A DNA stretch of 64,000 nt from Simmondsia chinensis. Lineage: Eukaryota > Streptophyta > Magnoliopsida > Caryophyllales > Simmondsiaceae. Below the pieces are notes generated by a model that saw only the letters and a program-made list of their open reading frames with translations, did not search any database and was not told where the DNA came from. A program made the position numbers and the translations under genes. The DNA is taken from NCBI GenBank assembly GCA_018398585.1, contig JAGTTD010000009.1, forward strand, positions 9,367,193-9,431,192. Reading direction: 5' to 3'. Shown one piece after another: positions 1 to 12,525 of this stretch. How positions within the stretch are numbered: the stretch's first letter is position 1; each line of letters begins with the position of its first letter.

Positions 1-3000
1 GACTGAGCAAGCACCAGCAGTTGATGAGTCAGACCTGACGTTGAAGAAACTGGAGGAGTATCAATCGCAACTTCAAGAACTACAGAAAGAAAAGGTAAAC
101 TTAATTAAAGTGAAATTGATTGCTATAGTTGTTGGTGTATATTCATGAATATATAATGTCAATCATATGTCGGATTGATGTGGCAGAGTGAGAGATTGCA
201 CAAGGTCCTTGAATTTGTGAGCACAGTGCATGATCTTTGTTCTGTCCTTGGAATGGACTTCCTCAGCACGGTTACTGAAGTTCACCCCAGCTTGAATGAT
301 TCAACTGGCATGCAGTCAAAAAGTATTAGCAATGACACGTTGGCTAGGCTGGCCAAGACAGTCCTAGCTTTGAAAGAGGATAAGAAGCAGAGGCTTCAAA
401 AGGTGAAACACCATACTTCAATGATTCGATGGATTTACAAACATAACATGTACTGCTTCTGCATTAACATTTCTTTTAAATTATTACTTACTTTGTATAG
501 ATACAACTTCTCATCGTTTTTGTTATTGCCAATAAAGTATCAATGGCAGAGTTTCTATGTTGTGAAGATTTGGCTAGTTGTTGTGCCACTACATGCATAC
601 ATTTTCATTCATTTGCAATTGATCTTGACATCTGACAGTATGTTTGTCTCCACAGCTTCAAGAGTTGGCTGCGCAACTAATTGATCTTTGGAACCTGATG
701 GACACCCCTGAAGAAGAGCGGCATCTGTTCGATCACGTTACATGTAATATGTCAGCCTCTGTGGATGAAGTGACCATACCAGGGGCACTCGCTCTTGACA
801 TTATTGAGCAGGTTCTGTTGCTTCACCTTCTCTGCAAGTTTAAATCTGATGATGCTGGCTGTTAAACATTTTGAAATATTATAAATGGACAGGCTGAGGT
901 TGAAGTTGAGAGGCTTGACCAGCTGAAATTTAGCCGAATGAAGGAAATTGCATTCAAGAAGCAAACTGAGCTTGAGGAGATATATGCTGGTGCACACATA
1001 GAAATTGATACGGAGGCTGCCCGTGAAAAGATTTTGACACTGATTGATTCTGGAAATGTTGAGCCATCAGAGTTGATCGCAGACATGGATAGTCAGATTG
1101 TGAAGGCGAAGGAAGAGGCTCTTAGCAGAAAAGAAATATTGGATAGGGTCGAGAGATGGATGTCAGCCTGTGAAGAAGAAAGCTGGCTTGAGGACTACAA
1201 CCGGGTATTCACTCTTTTTCCTCCATTCTTTTGTGTGTGTTGCTTTTTGGGGCGGTGTGGAATCTTGTCTAGTGATTAAAACTCGGTCAAAGTTGAGGCT
1301 TTACGTCAAGATGCTTGGTTCAAATCCCTTTAAACCAACCCTGCTCACCTACCAAAGAATGTGGTGGGCATTTATTTGCCTTTTCTTGCGGAGTGAGGGT
1401 GGGGTTTGGAGTTCAGAGATCTATTTTTCAGCATAAATAAGCTCTAGTATCAAGTTAGCATTCTCTATAGATTTTGTTGCTCAAAAAATATTACTCTAAG
1501 CTTCTGTTTTATGAATGGCAATCGTGTGTCATTATCTCATTGGACCTCCTTCCCCTGGGTTGTCTGCTGTAAACCAGCACATCTCCAAGGAAGAGGGAAC
1601 TGCTGACGCTGTGGCAACGACAATTCTTTATTGAGCAGTGATTGTATTGACCTTTCTTGTTGGATAGGATGACAACCGGTACAATGCTAGCAGAGGTGCC
1701 CACTTAAATCTCAAGCGTGCAGAAAAAGCCCGGAACCTGGTCAACAAAATTCCAGGTGTGTATATAATACAACTAATATTCTTGTATTGGCCCGACAAAT
1801 TTGGAGTTCTGTCACTGTAAAACTATTTTTGGATTTTCATCTATCAACGTAAACTCTAATTGAAATCTCTCACTAGTTCACTAATCTGTTTGTGCCCTTG
1901 CAGCTATGGTAGATACTTTGGTTACCAAAACTCGAGCTTGGGAGGAGGACCGTGGCATTTCATTTACTTATGATGGTGTTCCTCTACTTGCTATGCTGGA
2001 CGAATATGCCATGCTCAGACAAGAAAGAGAAGAGGAGAAGAGAAGGTTAAGGGTAGGTGGAGCAAACAAAGGCAAATATTTTGAACGTTGAAGTCTTGAA
2101 TGTGAAAATAATTTGGTATAGTTTGGCTTCTTTATGTAGTATTAAAGCCTCTTTGGCGGATTTGTGAATCCTGATACATGAGTCTAGAACCAAATATGAT
2201 GTGGACCTCCTAAAATCAGTGCATTAAGCCCAAATAAGCATTCGCATAAGAGCACAGAGTAGTGTATAGAACTGCTAATGGACCTTGTGTTAGTAGCTTA
2301 ATAGTAATATAATTCAAACACAGAGCATTAGGGGGACGTATGCAAAGGTCCATGCTTCAAATTCAAGCCCAATGGTCGTTCACATGACAAGACATGTTAT
2401 AGTGTAAATTGTTCCTAGACTTCAACCTAACGGCTTAGGGCCTGTTCGGTATTGTTTTTTATTTGCAATTTTTGGTTTTTGAAAAATTAGGAATCGAGTT
2501 TTTGAAATGGTTTTTACTAGTATTTGGTTTTCTGTTTTTAATTCCAAGGGACTAGGAAAAGACCGGAAAGGAAAAACCAAAAAAACTAAAAAAAAAGGGG
2601 TTTCCAAAATATGGTATTTTGATTTCTGAAAAATCGAAAACTACTAACAGAAATAATACGATATAAGCTCTAGCTTTTGGGTGGATGGTTTGTCGAGATG
2701 ATGTGGCTTGCATGTCTATTTCCATCCCCTATATAATAGTTTCCTTAACCTGATTCTAAAACTCGCAGGACCTAAAGAAACACCCGGAGCAGCAGTCACA
2801 CACAGAGCCAGAAGGTTCTTTTGGGTTGAGGCCAAGCCCTGCTAAACCCCTTAGTTCGAAGAAGGTAGTGGGCCCACGCGCAAATGGAGGTGCTAACGGA
2901 ACTCCAAGTCGACGGCTTTCTCTAAATCCGCACCAAAATGGAAGCCGATCCTCGACCAAAGAGAGCAAGAGAGAGTCAATGCCAGCAGCAACTCCAGTGA

Positions 3001-3074
3001 ACTACGTAGCCATGGCAAAGGAAGATGCGGCCTCCCATGTCTCAAGCTCAGACCCGGTACCAGCTACACCATAG
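1..3074 (+). CDS. MAP65: MAP65-1-like microtubule-associated protein, 3' part
   Basis: Plant MAP65 (Ase1/PRC1 family) proteins cross-link antiparallel microtubules in the cortical array, preprophase band and phragmoplast. Coding exons read from GT-AG borders: 2-94, 187-402, 656-811, 893-1204, 1668-1755, 1904-2052 and 2769-3074 (TAG stop 3072-3074). Together they give 439 residues in one uninterrupted frame. About 150 N-terminal residues, compared with the usual near-590-residue protein, lie upstream of the window. Visible family signatures are [18 protein letters not shown], the coiled-coil-rich spectrin-like stretch, and the microtubule-binding block ending [18 protein letters not shown]. 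The basic, Ser/Pro-rich tail ([28 protein letters not shown]) is the divergent C-terminus where family members carry regulatory phosphosites. The family call is firm; the exact paralogue is inference. Confidence 0.95.
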
Positions 3075-4899
3075 TGATGTGATGTGATGTGATGGACTAG
3101 GAAAAAGAGACCAAACTGGTAGGCTTATAAGTTATATAATGTCATTAACTAGTTTTAGTTTGCCTTTTGGGTATAAACAAACCGAGTTAAGATGAGCAGT
3201 GTGATGGGTAATAGGAGAGTAGATACTGGGGCTTATTTGTGTTGTAATTGTCATCCAGATTCACCAGGAAGCTTTATAATTTGACTAGTAGTTTGTGTTT
3301 TTCTGTGTTATAATGTCTTATGGTCAGTTGCAGTTAGCCTTAACAGTTGCTGATTGATGGAGCTATTTGGTGTTGGTATGATTGTTGAAGTGGGAATACT
3401 CGTATATCTAAGACTGCTGTGGCACAGTCCATGAAACTAAAAGGGAAGAGCTCTTGTTGTTTATGATGTAGGGGATTGTTAAGTCATTTACACTTTGGTC
3501 ACAGTGGCGGACACAACATTGGAGGTATCGAGGTGCATGAACACAGTAGCTTTATCGCCCGATGTTTGCAAGCTGTGTTTGCTGTACCAACATTATAAAA
3601 TTATTATATATAAAACAACCAGTGAATTTGCATCAAGATGTGTCTAGTAGCCCAGTGGTAAAACGCGACTCTATTCTCTTAGGTCGCTAGTTTGAACCTT
3701 TTTATTAGCTGTTGCTATTAAAGCCTACTTATATCGTTTTTGGGTGAATTAAAGCTACTTATATCCTTAATAAACAAATTTTCTTCTGATATTTTTGTTT
3801 CCTAATGGCTTATGCCATGAAAATTAAGTACTATTTATTTATTTATTTATTTTTTTTTATAAATCTTAGTTTATTTTCTCTCCTTTTTTCCTCTTCTATC
3901 CTTTTCTTTCACTGAATTCCTAGATTAGCAATGTTTGGTCAAACTTCACAAATCTATTTGATTTGGGTTTGGGGTACTACAACACAGCTTATTAAGTCAT
4001 TCCCAGCTTGAAGTATAGATAGTGTTTATACTAATCTTATATTTTAGCCTGGAAACTTATTACTAATATTATCCATGAAAGTTTTTGAAATTTGGACTTG
4101 TAAATATTTAATTGAAAGAATTTTTGATATCACATGGCTTGACCATAGAAACCCCAATTAAATCAAATTGAAATATTAATTCTAATCCCCTCATTTTTTA
4201 AAAGACCTCTCATTTTGTGTTTATAATTTTTAATTTTTGTGAAACTAAAAAAGGGTTTTAAATTTGATTTTTCTTGTTTTTCAGTTTTTCTAATTTTAAA
4301 TTTTCACCCAAACTCGTAACAAATAAAAAAAAAAAGAAAGATTTGTTTTGAAAATATAAAATTTAGTTTTGAAGACATGAAAAATGATAAACACGACAGA
4401 CTTCCCGCGTCCCCACTCTGAAAAGCTCTACCTAAGATATCCTCGTAAAGCAACTTCCCAAGGATGGGCAGAAATGGATGAGACCAACGACCAATTGTTG
4501 GAATAGAATGCCAAAACCTTACAATACAATTGACCATACTATATACATCTCTATAGTAGTGTGTGATCTTTCTATTCATATTAATTTAAGTGAAGTAAGA
4601 AAAATAATATCAAATTCAAACATGCCCTGAATTAAACATGTTATTTTTATTTCTATAACTATTGAAAATCTTCTAATTTTGATTTAAATTATAGATTTTT
4701 TTTGTTCAAAAATCATAGAATATTTTTTACAATCAAATTTGAACTAATTTAATTTGAAAAGTCAAATACAAATCATAGAAAACGATATAGCACAGAAACG
4801 ACGTCGTATTACAGTTCACATCAAATTTCGTAACTGGCAAGTCCTCCTCCCCTCCGTAGCTCTGCGATTCTCTCTCCTCCGCGATCATCAGCAGCATCC
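3075..4899. other. MAP65 3' UTR and MAP65-LIP5 intergenic region
   Basis: The MAP65 3' UTR probably covers the first 300-400 bases. After that the sequence is AT-rich and has no convincing gene, apart from the tRNA-like SINE described separately. The last 100 bases before 4900 are pyrimidine-rich (many tcctcc and tctctc runs) and probably form the LIP5 5' UTR. An ACGACGTCGT palindrome near 4799 is a plausible ACGT-core bZIP site in the LIP5 promoter. Promoter activity is inference. Confidence 0.5.
3640..3780 (+). mobile_element. tRNA-derived SINE-like fragment
   Basis: An RNA polymerase III internal promoter is visible. The A box TAGCCCAGTGG (3648-3658) matches the consensus exactly. Thirty-one bases later comes a B box, GTTTGAACC (3690-3698), with one mismatch. 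The rest does not fold as a tRNA and runs into T-rich, unrelated sequence holding a short direct repeat (attaaagc..tacttatatc twice), so a tRNA-headed SINE is preferred to a tRNA gene. The 3' end is not defined. Confidence 0.45.
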
Positions 4900-7800
4900 A
4901 TGGCGGCCGAAACTGAACCTGCTAAGCTGTTGTTGCCCTACCTTCAACGCGCCGATGAGTTGCAGAATCACGAACCTCTCGTAGCTTATTACTGTGAGTT
5001 TGATTTCCTCAAAAACAAACCCTACCTTGATGTTAATGAAGTTGATAAAGCCTTGATTTTTGTGCGATTTCTGTGGTTTTGAGAGTTTGTGATGTGAATT
5101 TTTGACAGGTCGATTGTACGCGATGGAGAGAGGTATGAAGATACCTACAAGCGAACGCACCAAGACCACCACTTCTCTTCTTGTCTCTCTAATGAATCAG
5201 CTTGAAAAGGTCAATCCTTTGATTGTTGATTATGCGAATTTCTGGTCTATTTTGTGATCCGAACTTTTCTGGAGAAGTGAATTAATGATTTTGTGGTATT
5301 TGCTTTGCTTTGGTTATGTGAGATGATCACCCGTGATTGTGTTAGGTTTTGGATATTTGTATGACTCTGGAGTTCTTAGGGTACCCTGAGGTTTGAATAA
5401 TTTATCACATAGGTACCTTATGTCGGAATTTAGTAAGTTTTTATGAGAATTTGACCAATTTTATACAGTAAATGATAATGTAGTACATAATTTCAATAAT
5501 ACATATAAGTCACGTAAATGTTTTTACTGAAAATTCAGTGAATTATGATAAAGTATTGACTGATTATTGAAGTAAACTACTTATAAAATGCTGAAATCAT
5601 GTGTGATATTAGTATTCTTTGGTAAAAAATATTAAATTCTAATAAGATACTTAATATATTGTCATATTCATGTTCCGCTTTAATATTTTCTAACAAAAAT
5701 CTAATGAATTGCGGCATAAGAGTACCTAGTAGATAAAATTTTTAAACCTTGGGGTACCCAAGTGATAAATTTTTTAAACCTCAAGATACTCCATTGTATA
5801 TATTGAAATGTTAAGGTACCTAGATGATAAATGGTCAAACCTCAAAGCACTTAAGTGATAATTCCTTTCTCGTTTTTGTATATATTTTTCTACCAGAGAT
5901 TGAGAGAGTTTGAATGTTGCTATTGAGGACGTGTGGGCAATATGCATACTTATTCCTCAGTGCTAGGCTGTAAGGGTTTCACTTTCTTGTCTGGCCTGGC
6001 TGTTGTGATCGTTTGAAGATGATGATGATCTTGTTGGAAATGTGATACTGTTTATTGTACGGCTGCAATTCATATTTTTTTATGCTTCTCGACATGGCAT
6101 AATCAGCTCTTATAAATGATCATATAGTAGCAAATTGTTGTAAATGATTTTATAAGTATACTTCAAATCTTCCAAATTTGTTAAGTTGTACGTTGGGATG
6201 TTTGGAGGTGGGATAAGGTGTATTGGGGTCTATGCTCCTCACTTTTTGGGGTCATCTTCCCCTCAACTGCAGTAGACCTTTAAACACCTGCAGCACAAAC
6301 CAATTTTCAACCTATTGGTCCTGAAGCATTTGCCGAACTTAATATATCAAGTTGGGTAAGCAGCTGGATAAAGGGTCCCTGTCTATCTATGGAGGTTCTT
6401 TGCATTTATGGATGCCAGTTGTGGCTTCCTGCCAATAGTAGGGAAGGTGGAGCAAAGGATGGGGATGAAGTTCAAGAATCCTCGACGACATCATTACCAA
6501 TAGTCTTACAAAAAATCATTATGCTAGAAGATGGAGTTTTATAGGAGTTGGTGACAATTCTTGCTAGCTATAGGATAAGGTAGCTCAAGGGAACATGGTT
6601 GACATTGGATGGAGGAGTTTGGTCCTTCTGATTTCCTATGACCCTACATACTCGTTGCTGGAATCAGAATGGAGTAAATGGCCCCTATTAAATATTAAAT
6701 GATTTGATTGATATTATAGGATTGAATAAGAAAGATGGTTTGACATAGGAAGTTTGAACTAGATTGGCTGTGTGATTTTGTTCTATAAGTTCTAAGTGGG
6801 AAAATTGGTTCTAACATTTCAATGAGAAAATATATAAGGGCACCTATAGTAACTGGTGGATAATGGTTTCAGTCACATAATGTGGTTCATGATGGTTTGA
6901 ATGATCCTTCTCTAACAAGAGTTATTGGCTCATGGTGACATATGACGACCATATTATGTGTTGTAAGGAGTTAATTTAGATGGTAGATGTCTACGAAGAA
7001 TGAATCTGTGTCGCATGGTTCTTTGGTGATGTACCTTTTGAACACTAATATGCATACAGTTGGGAGAAGGGCATGGGTTGCTAGCTTGAATTATATTGGC
7101 TATGGACATTACATAAAATGCTAAATATCCAAGCTTGCCAAGAATAAATGGGGATCCATGGGCACTTCTTATTGAAAAGCAATGTGGGCAGCTAGAGATG
7201 AATCTGCCTCTCTGTTTCTAATGGCCTTCACATGAGATGGAGGCTTCTAGGCTTTCTTTAAAGTCTCGATTTCACGTGGAATGTCTATGATTTCTTTTTT
7301 CTAATCTTAGGAAGTATTGACATGGCTCAAGAATTTAGGTAATTCTATGGAAATCTCAATTTGAGGGAAGTATTAATGCCTTTTTTGTATCCTCTTTTTA
7401 ATAGAGCTCAGTCTACAAATTTTGAAGTTCACAGTTTGCCTGGTAAGCATATTGCAAACATGACAAAATTCATTCAAAAAGAGAGGATTAAGGTAGCTGA
7501 GTTCAATATACATCTGTCTATTGGAGCCTAAATATTGGATTCTATGAGTGTTGAATTGACAATCAAGTACTTTACACTAGGGGAAGGAGTACGAAAATAG
7601 CCTCGGGAAGCAATTGTTGCATGCTTTTCATAAGCTAAGTTACTTGGTTAATGGTGAAATTGGCCTAATCAACTTGGATGGGAGGCGTAACACTTGAAGG
7701 ATACTTAATGGATTTTGTATACGAGGGTGGGAGTGGGGTATGATGGTTCACCCCTCTATACTGTTGGTTGTGTTGCCGCTTTGTATGGATTTTCAGCTTA

Positions 7801-10800
7801 TAGCTGTTTGCATGATTGGACCCCTTTTTTTGTGGCGCTTCTAATTGAGTTCCTTTGTGTTCCTCCACTCCAACTTCAAATTTTTGTGCAAGTGTCTGTT
7901 TTTCTGTGTGGTCACGTATCCTGGTGGACCTAACTGCAATTGTATAGTACAAATGAAATGATCTTGACAAGTTATAAGACCGTATGACTGAGGTCTTCTA
8001 TTTTATTTACTTATATGAAATTATGGCTGCAATCTTCTTAACAAATTGCTGTTTAATATTGTTTATATATATATATGATAATTTCTCATTCAGAAAAAAA
8101 TAACTTCCCCTTCTAATATTTTCCAGTCCGTGGTGCCATGTTGCTGGTTAAGTCTTACAGATCGATATGTTAACTGCTAATTTCACGTGAAAATGATTGT
8201 CGTGGTAATTTACATGATTGTGGATGTCTGAAAACCAAATGCAGGTCTTGATTGATGCTTTTTTCTTTTCTCTGTCATTTGTACTGGTTTATTTTACAGG
8301 ATAAGAAGTCCTTAAAGTTATCACCTGATGACCACCTTCACCTGGAAGGATTTGCCTTAAATGTGTTTGCAAAAGCAGACAAGCAAGATCGGGCTGGGCG
8401 AGGAGATATGTATGATATGCTTATAATAACTGCATTCTGTGCATGATGTTAATACAACTCCTGCATTCATCTTAGTTACAATCCTTGATCAACCATGATT
8501 GTTAGTTTATTTTGATCAGTGCTGGTTAAGCATTAATTTCTGGCAGCAGCACTGAGATGTTAGTTTTCTTGAATGAATCTCTGTGTATAAGCACAGTTGG
8601 CAACTAGATGAGTACAAACATTAGCCCCTGTGACCACCGCCAAATTAGTACAGCAATCATAGAGAGGAAAGGAAATCCCAAGTTTTTGAAAGGATTAGGG
8701 TAAGATAAGGGGCAAGGGAACTGTTGGAAGATATTGGTGCAACAGAAATAAATAAGAAAAATATGACGAAAGAATGAAAGAAAGCAATTGTAGCATAATC
8801 AATGTTTAACAGAGGGATATGTGTTTGGAAGCTTCAATACAGTCAATGAAGAGAGACTGAAGCACCAAAGGCCACCATTGGGTGCCTGCATTTCCACTGC
8901 CAATATCTTTGTATGGATCTCAAACTATGGCCAACCCTTGGGATTTGTGGGTTTGGGCAATAGACTGTAGATTATGGAACCTCATTCATTTTAACCTATT
9001 GATTCTTCTGGCGATTCAGCATACATAAAAGCACATTATCATAGATTTATTGTCTTAGCAAATCATCAATTGATTGGCTGCATTCATTACAAAACAGGTC
9101 TATTTGGCCTGATTTTGGATGTGTATGACTCTTCTGATGACCCTTATGGGTGCGAAAGGAGTCTACTTGTTTCTTATCAATATGTTACTGTACTTATTTG
9201 TCAACTTCTGTTCAGGAATACGGCAAAAACATTCTATGCTGCAAGTATCTTCTTTGAGATTCTCAACCAGTTTAGAGAACTTGCTCCAGATGTGAGTTTG
9301 TAACTTTTTTGTTACTGATATTTTTAATTTGACGGTCCATTTGCCATCAGTATTCAATTTATTTGTCGCTGGTACAATATCACGTGACCTACTAGTATAT
9401 TAATTGGTTTTGGTTCTCTATACCTCGATTGCCAAACAGCTTGAGCAAAAACAGAAGTATGCAGCATGGAAAGCTGCGGATATAAGGAAAGCTATAAAAG
9501 AAGGAAGGAAGCCTGTCCCAGGCCCACCCGGTGATGAAAATGATACGGCTTCACTATCGAGTATACCTAGTGCTGGATATGTAAGATTCTTAACTACTAA
9601 TCTTCCTTTGGCTCCATATTTTGAGAGGATGATAAGTCCGTCTCACGAAATTTTGTGATCACAAGATAAGCTTTGAAGTTATGTATGTCTAGGCTGAAAA
9701 ATGTTGAAGTCGGGAAGTATAAGGGCCATGTGTTTGGTGAAAGTTCATCTCTGAAAGATATTAACTTTTGCATTTCAAAGATGAATGTTGCTTGAATAAT
9801 GTTTTGCATAGTGACAGCAGTGCGATGCATTGCTACCTTAAAGCACAGCATACTATAAACATGCCGTTGAAGGATTAACTTCACTGGTTGATAGTAATAA
9901 ACAGTTTAAATTAAAAAGTTCCTGCAGAAGCACATGAATAATCAGATACTGGACATAGTGAGAAATTCTAGGAGAAGGGAGAACCTTTTTGCTTAGGTGC
10001 AGAGAGCGAATGTTTATTTCTTTGGAGAATGATGCCATAAGCAACGGTTATTAGTGGTTACTTTTGAGTATTTGCAATACATGCTAATGAACCGCCTTCA
10101 TTGACTGGGTAGGGTTCTTTTTAGGGTTTGGGGCCTTAGGAAACAACCTCTCTATAGGGTAGCACCCTATAAGGGTAAAGCTGCGTACATCTTACCCTTT
10201 CAGACCTTGCCTTAGCGGGGGCCTTTTCGAGGTACTGGGCTATTGTTGTATTGTTGCATATGATGCCCCCCCCCCCCGCCAAAAAAAAAGGAAAGAAAGA
10301 AGAAAAACAAAATATACTTATTTAAAATATGATACAGCTACTCGTGATATGACCATGGAATCAAACGATTGTTTGTTGTCACCGGGTTGTGGAAGCATGG
10401 TTTCGCAAACATGACATAACAGGTTGCCGTAGTTGTGCTATATTTTTTAAGAAAATATAAGTTGTTTGTAAGCCTTATGTTTAGCAAAAATTTTGATGAA
10501 TAGCATACAAAAAATAGAAAATATGTACATTTTGTAATATGTTTTAGTAAATAAAATATAAAACATCTGCACGCAGAAAGTTGTTACAAAGCACCATCAT
10601 GCACCACTTCTAGTTGATTTGATGGATGTGATTACTGGTGAAGTGCTGATCCGCCTACTAGAATTTCACTATGTCCTCTGTACATTCATCATTCTTTTCA
10701 GGACCTTGCCCCAAGCCAAACTGAAGAAAACATCAATCCTGGACCAGAATCCGATGTGGCACCTTCGCCTCGATCCCACGGTGAAATAACGCGACAAAGC

Positions 10801-11382
10801 TCAGTACATAACCCACCGTCACCTCCACCTTACCCTACCTTTGATCATCCTTCTCATCCATCTGAGTATCCTTCTCAAAATTACCAATCTTCTCATCCAC
10901 CCGAAAACCACCCCTATCCCCAGCCATACCAAACCCAGTCTTACCCACAGGAACCTCAACATCATTTTCCACAGAATTATTCTCCTCATGACATCCCGGG
11001 GTCATTCTCTTATCCCAATTTCCAGTCATATCCAAGCTTCGCGGAGAGCTCCCTCCCAGCAGCCCCATCTCATTACCCGTCTTATTATCAAGGTTCTGAC
11101 GCTTCCTACTCTCAACAATCTGCTCCGTCGGCGACAAGTTATCCATCACCGCCTCAGTACAGCACGGGCAGCAGAAATGGAAGTGCCCAAGATACTCCAC
11201 CGGCTACTGCACAAACATACAATTATGATAGCAGTTACCAACCACTACCCGAGAAAATCGCAGAGGCACATAAGGCCGCGAGGTTTGCTGTTGGCGCTTT
11301 GGCATTCGATGATGTGTTTATTGCGGTGGATTACCTCAAGAAATCGCTCGAGTTACTGACCAACCCCTCTGCAGGTCAGTAG
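4900..11382 (+). CDS. LIP5: LIP5/VTA1-like ESCRT regulator
   Basis: LIP5 (Vta1 in yeast) binds and stimulates the AAA ATPase SKD1/VPS4, which recycles ESCRT-III during multivesicular-body sorting. It acts at endosomes. Exons 4900-4993, 5109-5209, 8300-8409, 9216-9291, 9440-9580 and 10702-11382 total 1203 nt, exactly 401 codons including the TAG stop. The start is the first ATG after the pyrimidine-rich leader. Residues 1-155 are the conserved N-terminal tandem-MIT (Vta1) domain (LLPYLQRADELQNHEPLVAYYC, QDRAGRGDMNTAKTFYAAS, QKQKYAAWKAADIRKAIKEG, given here as separate pieces). A long Pro/Tyr/Ser/Gln-rich linker follows, then the C-terminal VPS4-binding helix region (EKIAEAHKAARFAVGALAF, LKKSLELLTNPSAG). 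Intron 2 is unusually long (3,090 nt). Length is close to the roughly 420 residues of known plant LIP5. Confidence 0.95.
5371..5860. repeat. MITE-like foldback element in LIP5 intron 2
   Basis: The segment at 5375-5420 (agggtaccctgaggtttg ... cacataggtacctta) recurs as an imperfect reverse complement at 5811-5857 (ttaaggtacctagatgataa ... aacctcaaagcac). This gives inverted arms of about 45 bp around a 390-bp AT-rich core. A further internal copy of the arm motif (aaaccttggggtaccc) lies near 5745. No coding potential is seen. The target duplication was not resolved. Confidence 0.55.
5861..8250. other. Rest of LIP5 intron 2, unassigned
   Basis: This is about 2.4 kb of intronic sequence without an ORF above 101 codons and without recognisable domains. 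Parts near 6180-7560 are less AT-rich than their surroundings and look like a very old insertion, but I could not assign a family. Confidence 0.4.
10105..10257 (+). mobile_element. Au-type SINE in LIP5 intron 5
   Basis: The stretch ggaaacaacctctc ... aagggtaaagctgcgtacat ... ccttagcgggggcc, ending in a (attgttgt)-type tail, matches from memory the conserved body and TTG-rich tail of the Au SINE family, which is widespread in angiosperms. The tRNA-like 5' head is decayed. It lies wholly within the intron 9581-10701. Confidence 0.65.
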
Positions 11383-12525
11383 GTTTCTCGTTTGATATCA
11401 CTGAAATAATTGTTTTCTTTTGTAAATTTTTCTGGGGATTTCAGTGAAGTGATTATGGCAACTTTGGAACATGAATGAGAGTTTTCTGACTGTCCCTTTA
11501 TTGTGTATTATGTGATTTATTTGGTTGGTTCTGAGTTAAACAAGATGGAAAAATTGCATTCAATATTGTGTTTGTTAGAGTCGGGGTTCTACCCAGGATC
11601 GTAGGAGGTTTTCATAAACAAAATCAGAATCTTAAGATTATACTAAATATATTATTACATAATTGTTTTTTATATTAAAATTGGTTATATAATTTACAAA
11701 ATTATAATATAAGACCTCAACTTATAAATGTATATATAAGTTATAACGAGTGTAATCATATAAAATTATTTATTATAATGTATCATAGATGTGTCATTCT
11801 ATACTTCAATAATTGTGAGAGCCTTCAAGATGATATGTTGCCAATCAAGCTTTATATAAGCTAATTTAAGGTTAACTGAGTTTATTTTATAGGTCTTATA
11901 TAAATGATTCATATAACCTTTTTTTTTTAAACTCGAGGTAAGAAAGTGACTGCGTTTATAATATATGCTTGATTTTTTCTTATTAGTCATTTATTTATAT
12001 GCCTTGGTAGGATCAAGGTAAGATATGCAGAGTCATAAAATCGTATGATGATCCCATCTGTTAATTTCGTTTAAACTTAATAGATCATAAGATTATATGA
12101 AATTAGGACTGTACCTCAAATTGGGACCAATCGGCAAGTAGAGGATCGTAGAATCACAAGATTTTGGATTGGGAGATCAATGACATCTGTTTCCTGACAT
12201 AGCATGCTGCAGTAGTATTTGGTGGGTGACATGGACCTTTTTACCCCAATGGCACGGTTTCAAAAAAAAATTATCAAAATGGCACGATTCAAAAAATATT
12301 TACTAAGATGGCACGGTTTACTGTAGCGTCTTCAACGTACGTCGTTTGTAATAGTGTACGTTGGCCGTACGTCGTTACAAACTGCGTACGACCCTGACCC
12401 TCCCTACCCTAACCCCGGCCGTGAACCCCCCCAACCCCATATCTACGTCAGCCCTAGCCCTAACACAATTGACAAAAAATAGCAAAGTAGCGTAGCAGAA
12501 AAAAAAATTAGCGAAGTCACATCAT
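11383..12525. other. LIP5 downstream region, no gene seen
   Basis: AT-rich 3' UTR and spacer. Near 12250-12320 there are three spaced copies of an atggcacg(g/a)ttt motif followed by runs of A, then GTACG-rich sequence (cgtacgtcg repeated at about 12337 and 12370). These may be the subterminal end of a transposon that carried the neighbouring plant-mobile-domain gene; that is inference only. Confidence 0.4.

Noticed and set aside
2438..2650. A hAT-type MITE in the last MAP65 intron (starts gggcctgttcggta)
   Set aside because: The start looks typical, but I could not find a matching inverted end or target duplication.
3640..3710. A tRNA gene
   Set aside because: The A and B boxes are present, but the arms do not pair into a cloverleaf and the sequence after the B box is unrelated. 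A SINE head is the better reading.
6150..7560. A possible captured gene or old LINE in LIP5 intron 2
   Set aside because: No frame longer than a few dozen codons and no recognisable motif; the evidence is too weak to call.
10835..11359. Alternative ORFs of 121 and 172 codons overlapping LIP5 exon 6
   Set aside because: Both lie in other frames of the repetitive Pro/Tyr-rich linker and lack any domain; LIP5 explains the region.
12240..12420. Terminal inverted repeat of a PMD-bearing transposon (atggcacg repeats)
   Set aside because: Only one end is visible; no reverse-complement partner or target duplication was found on the right.
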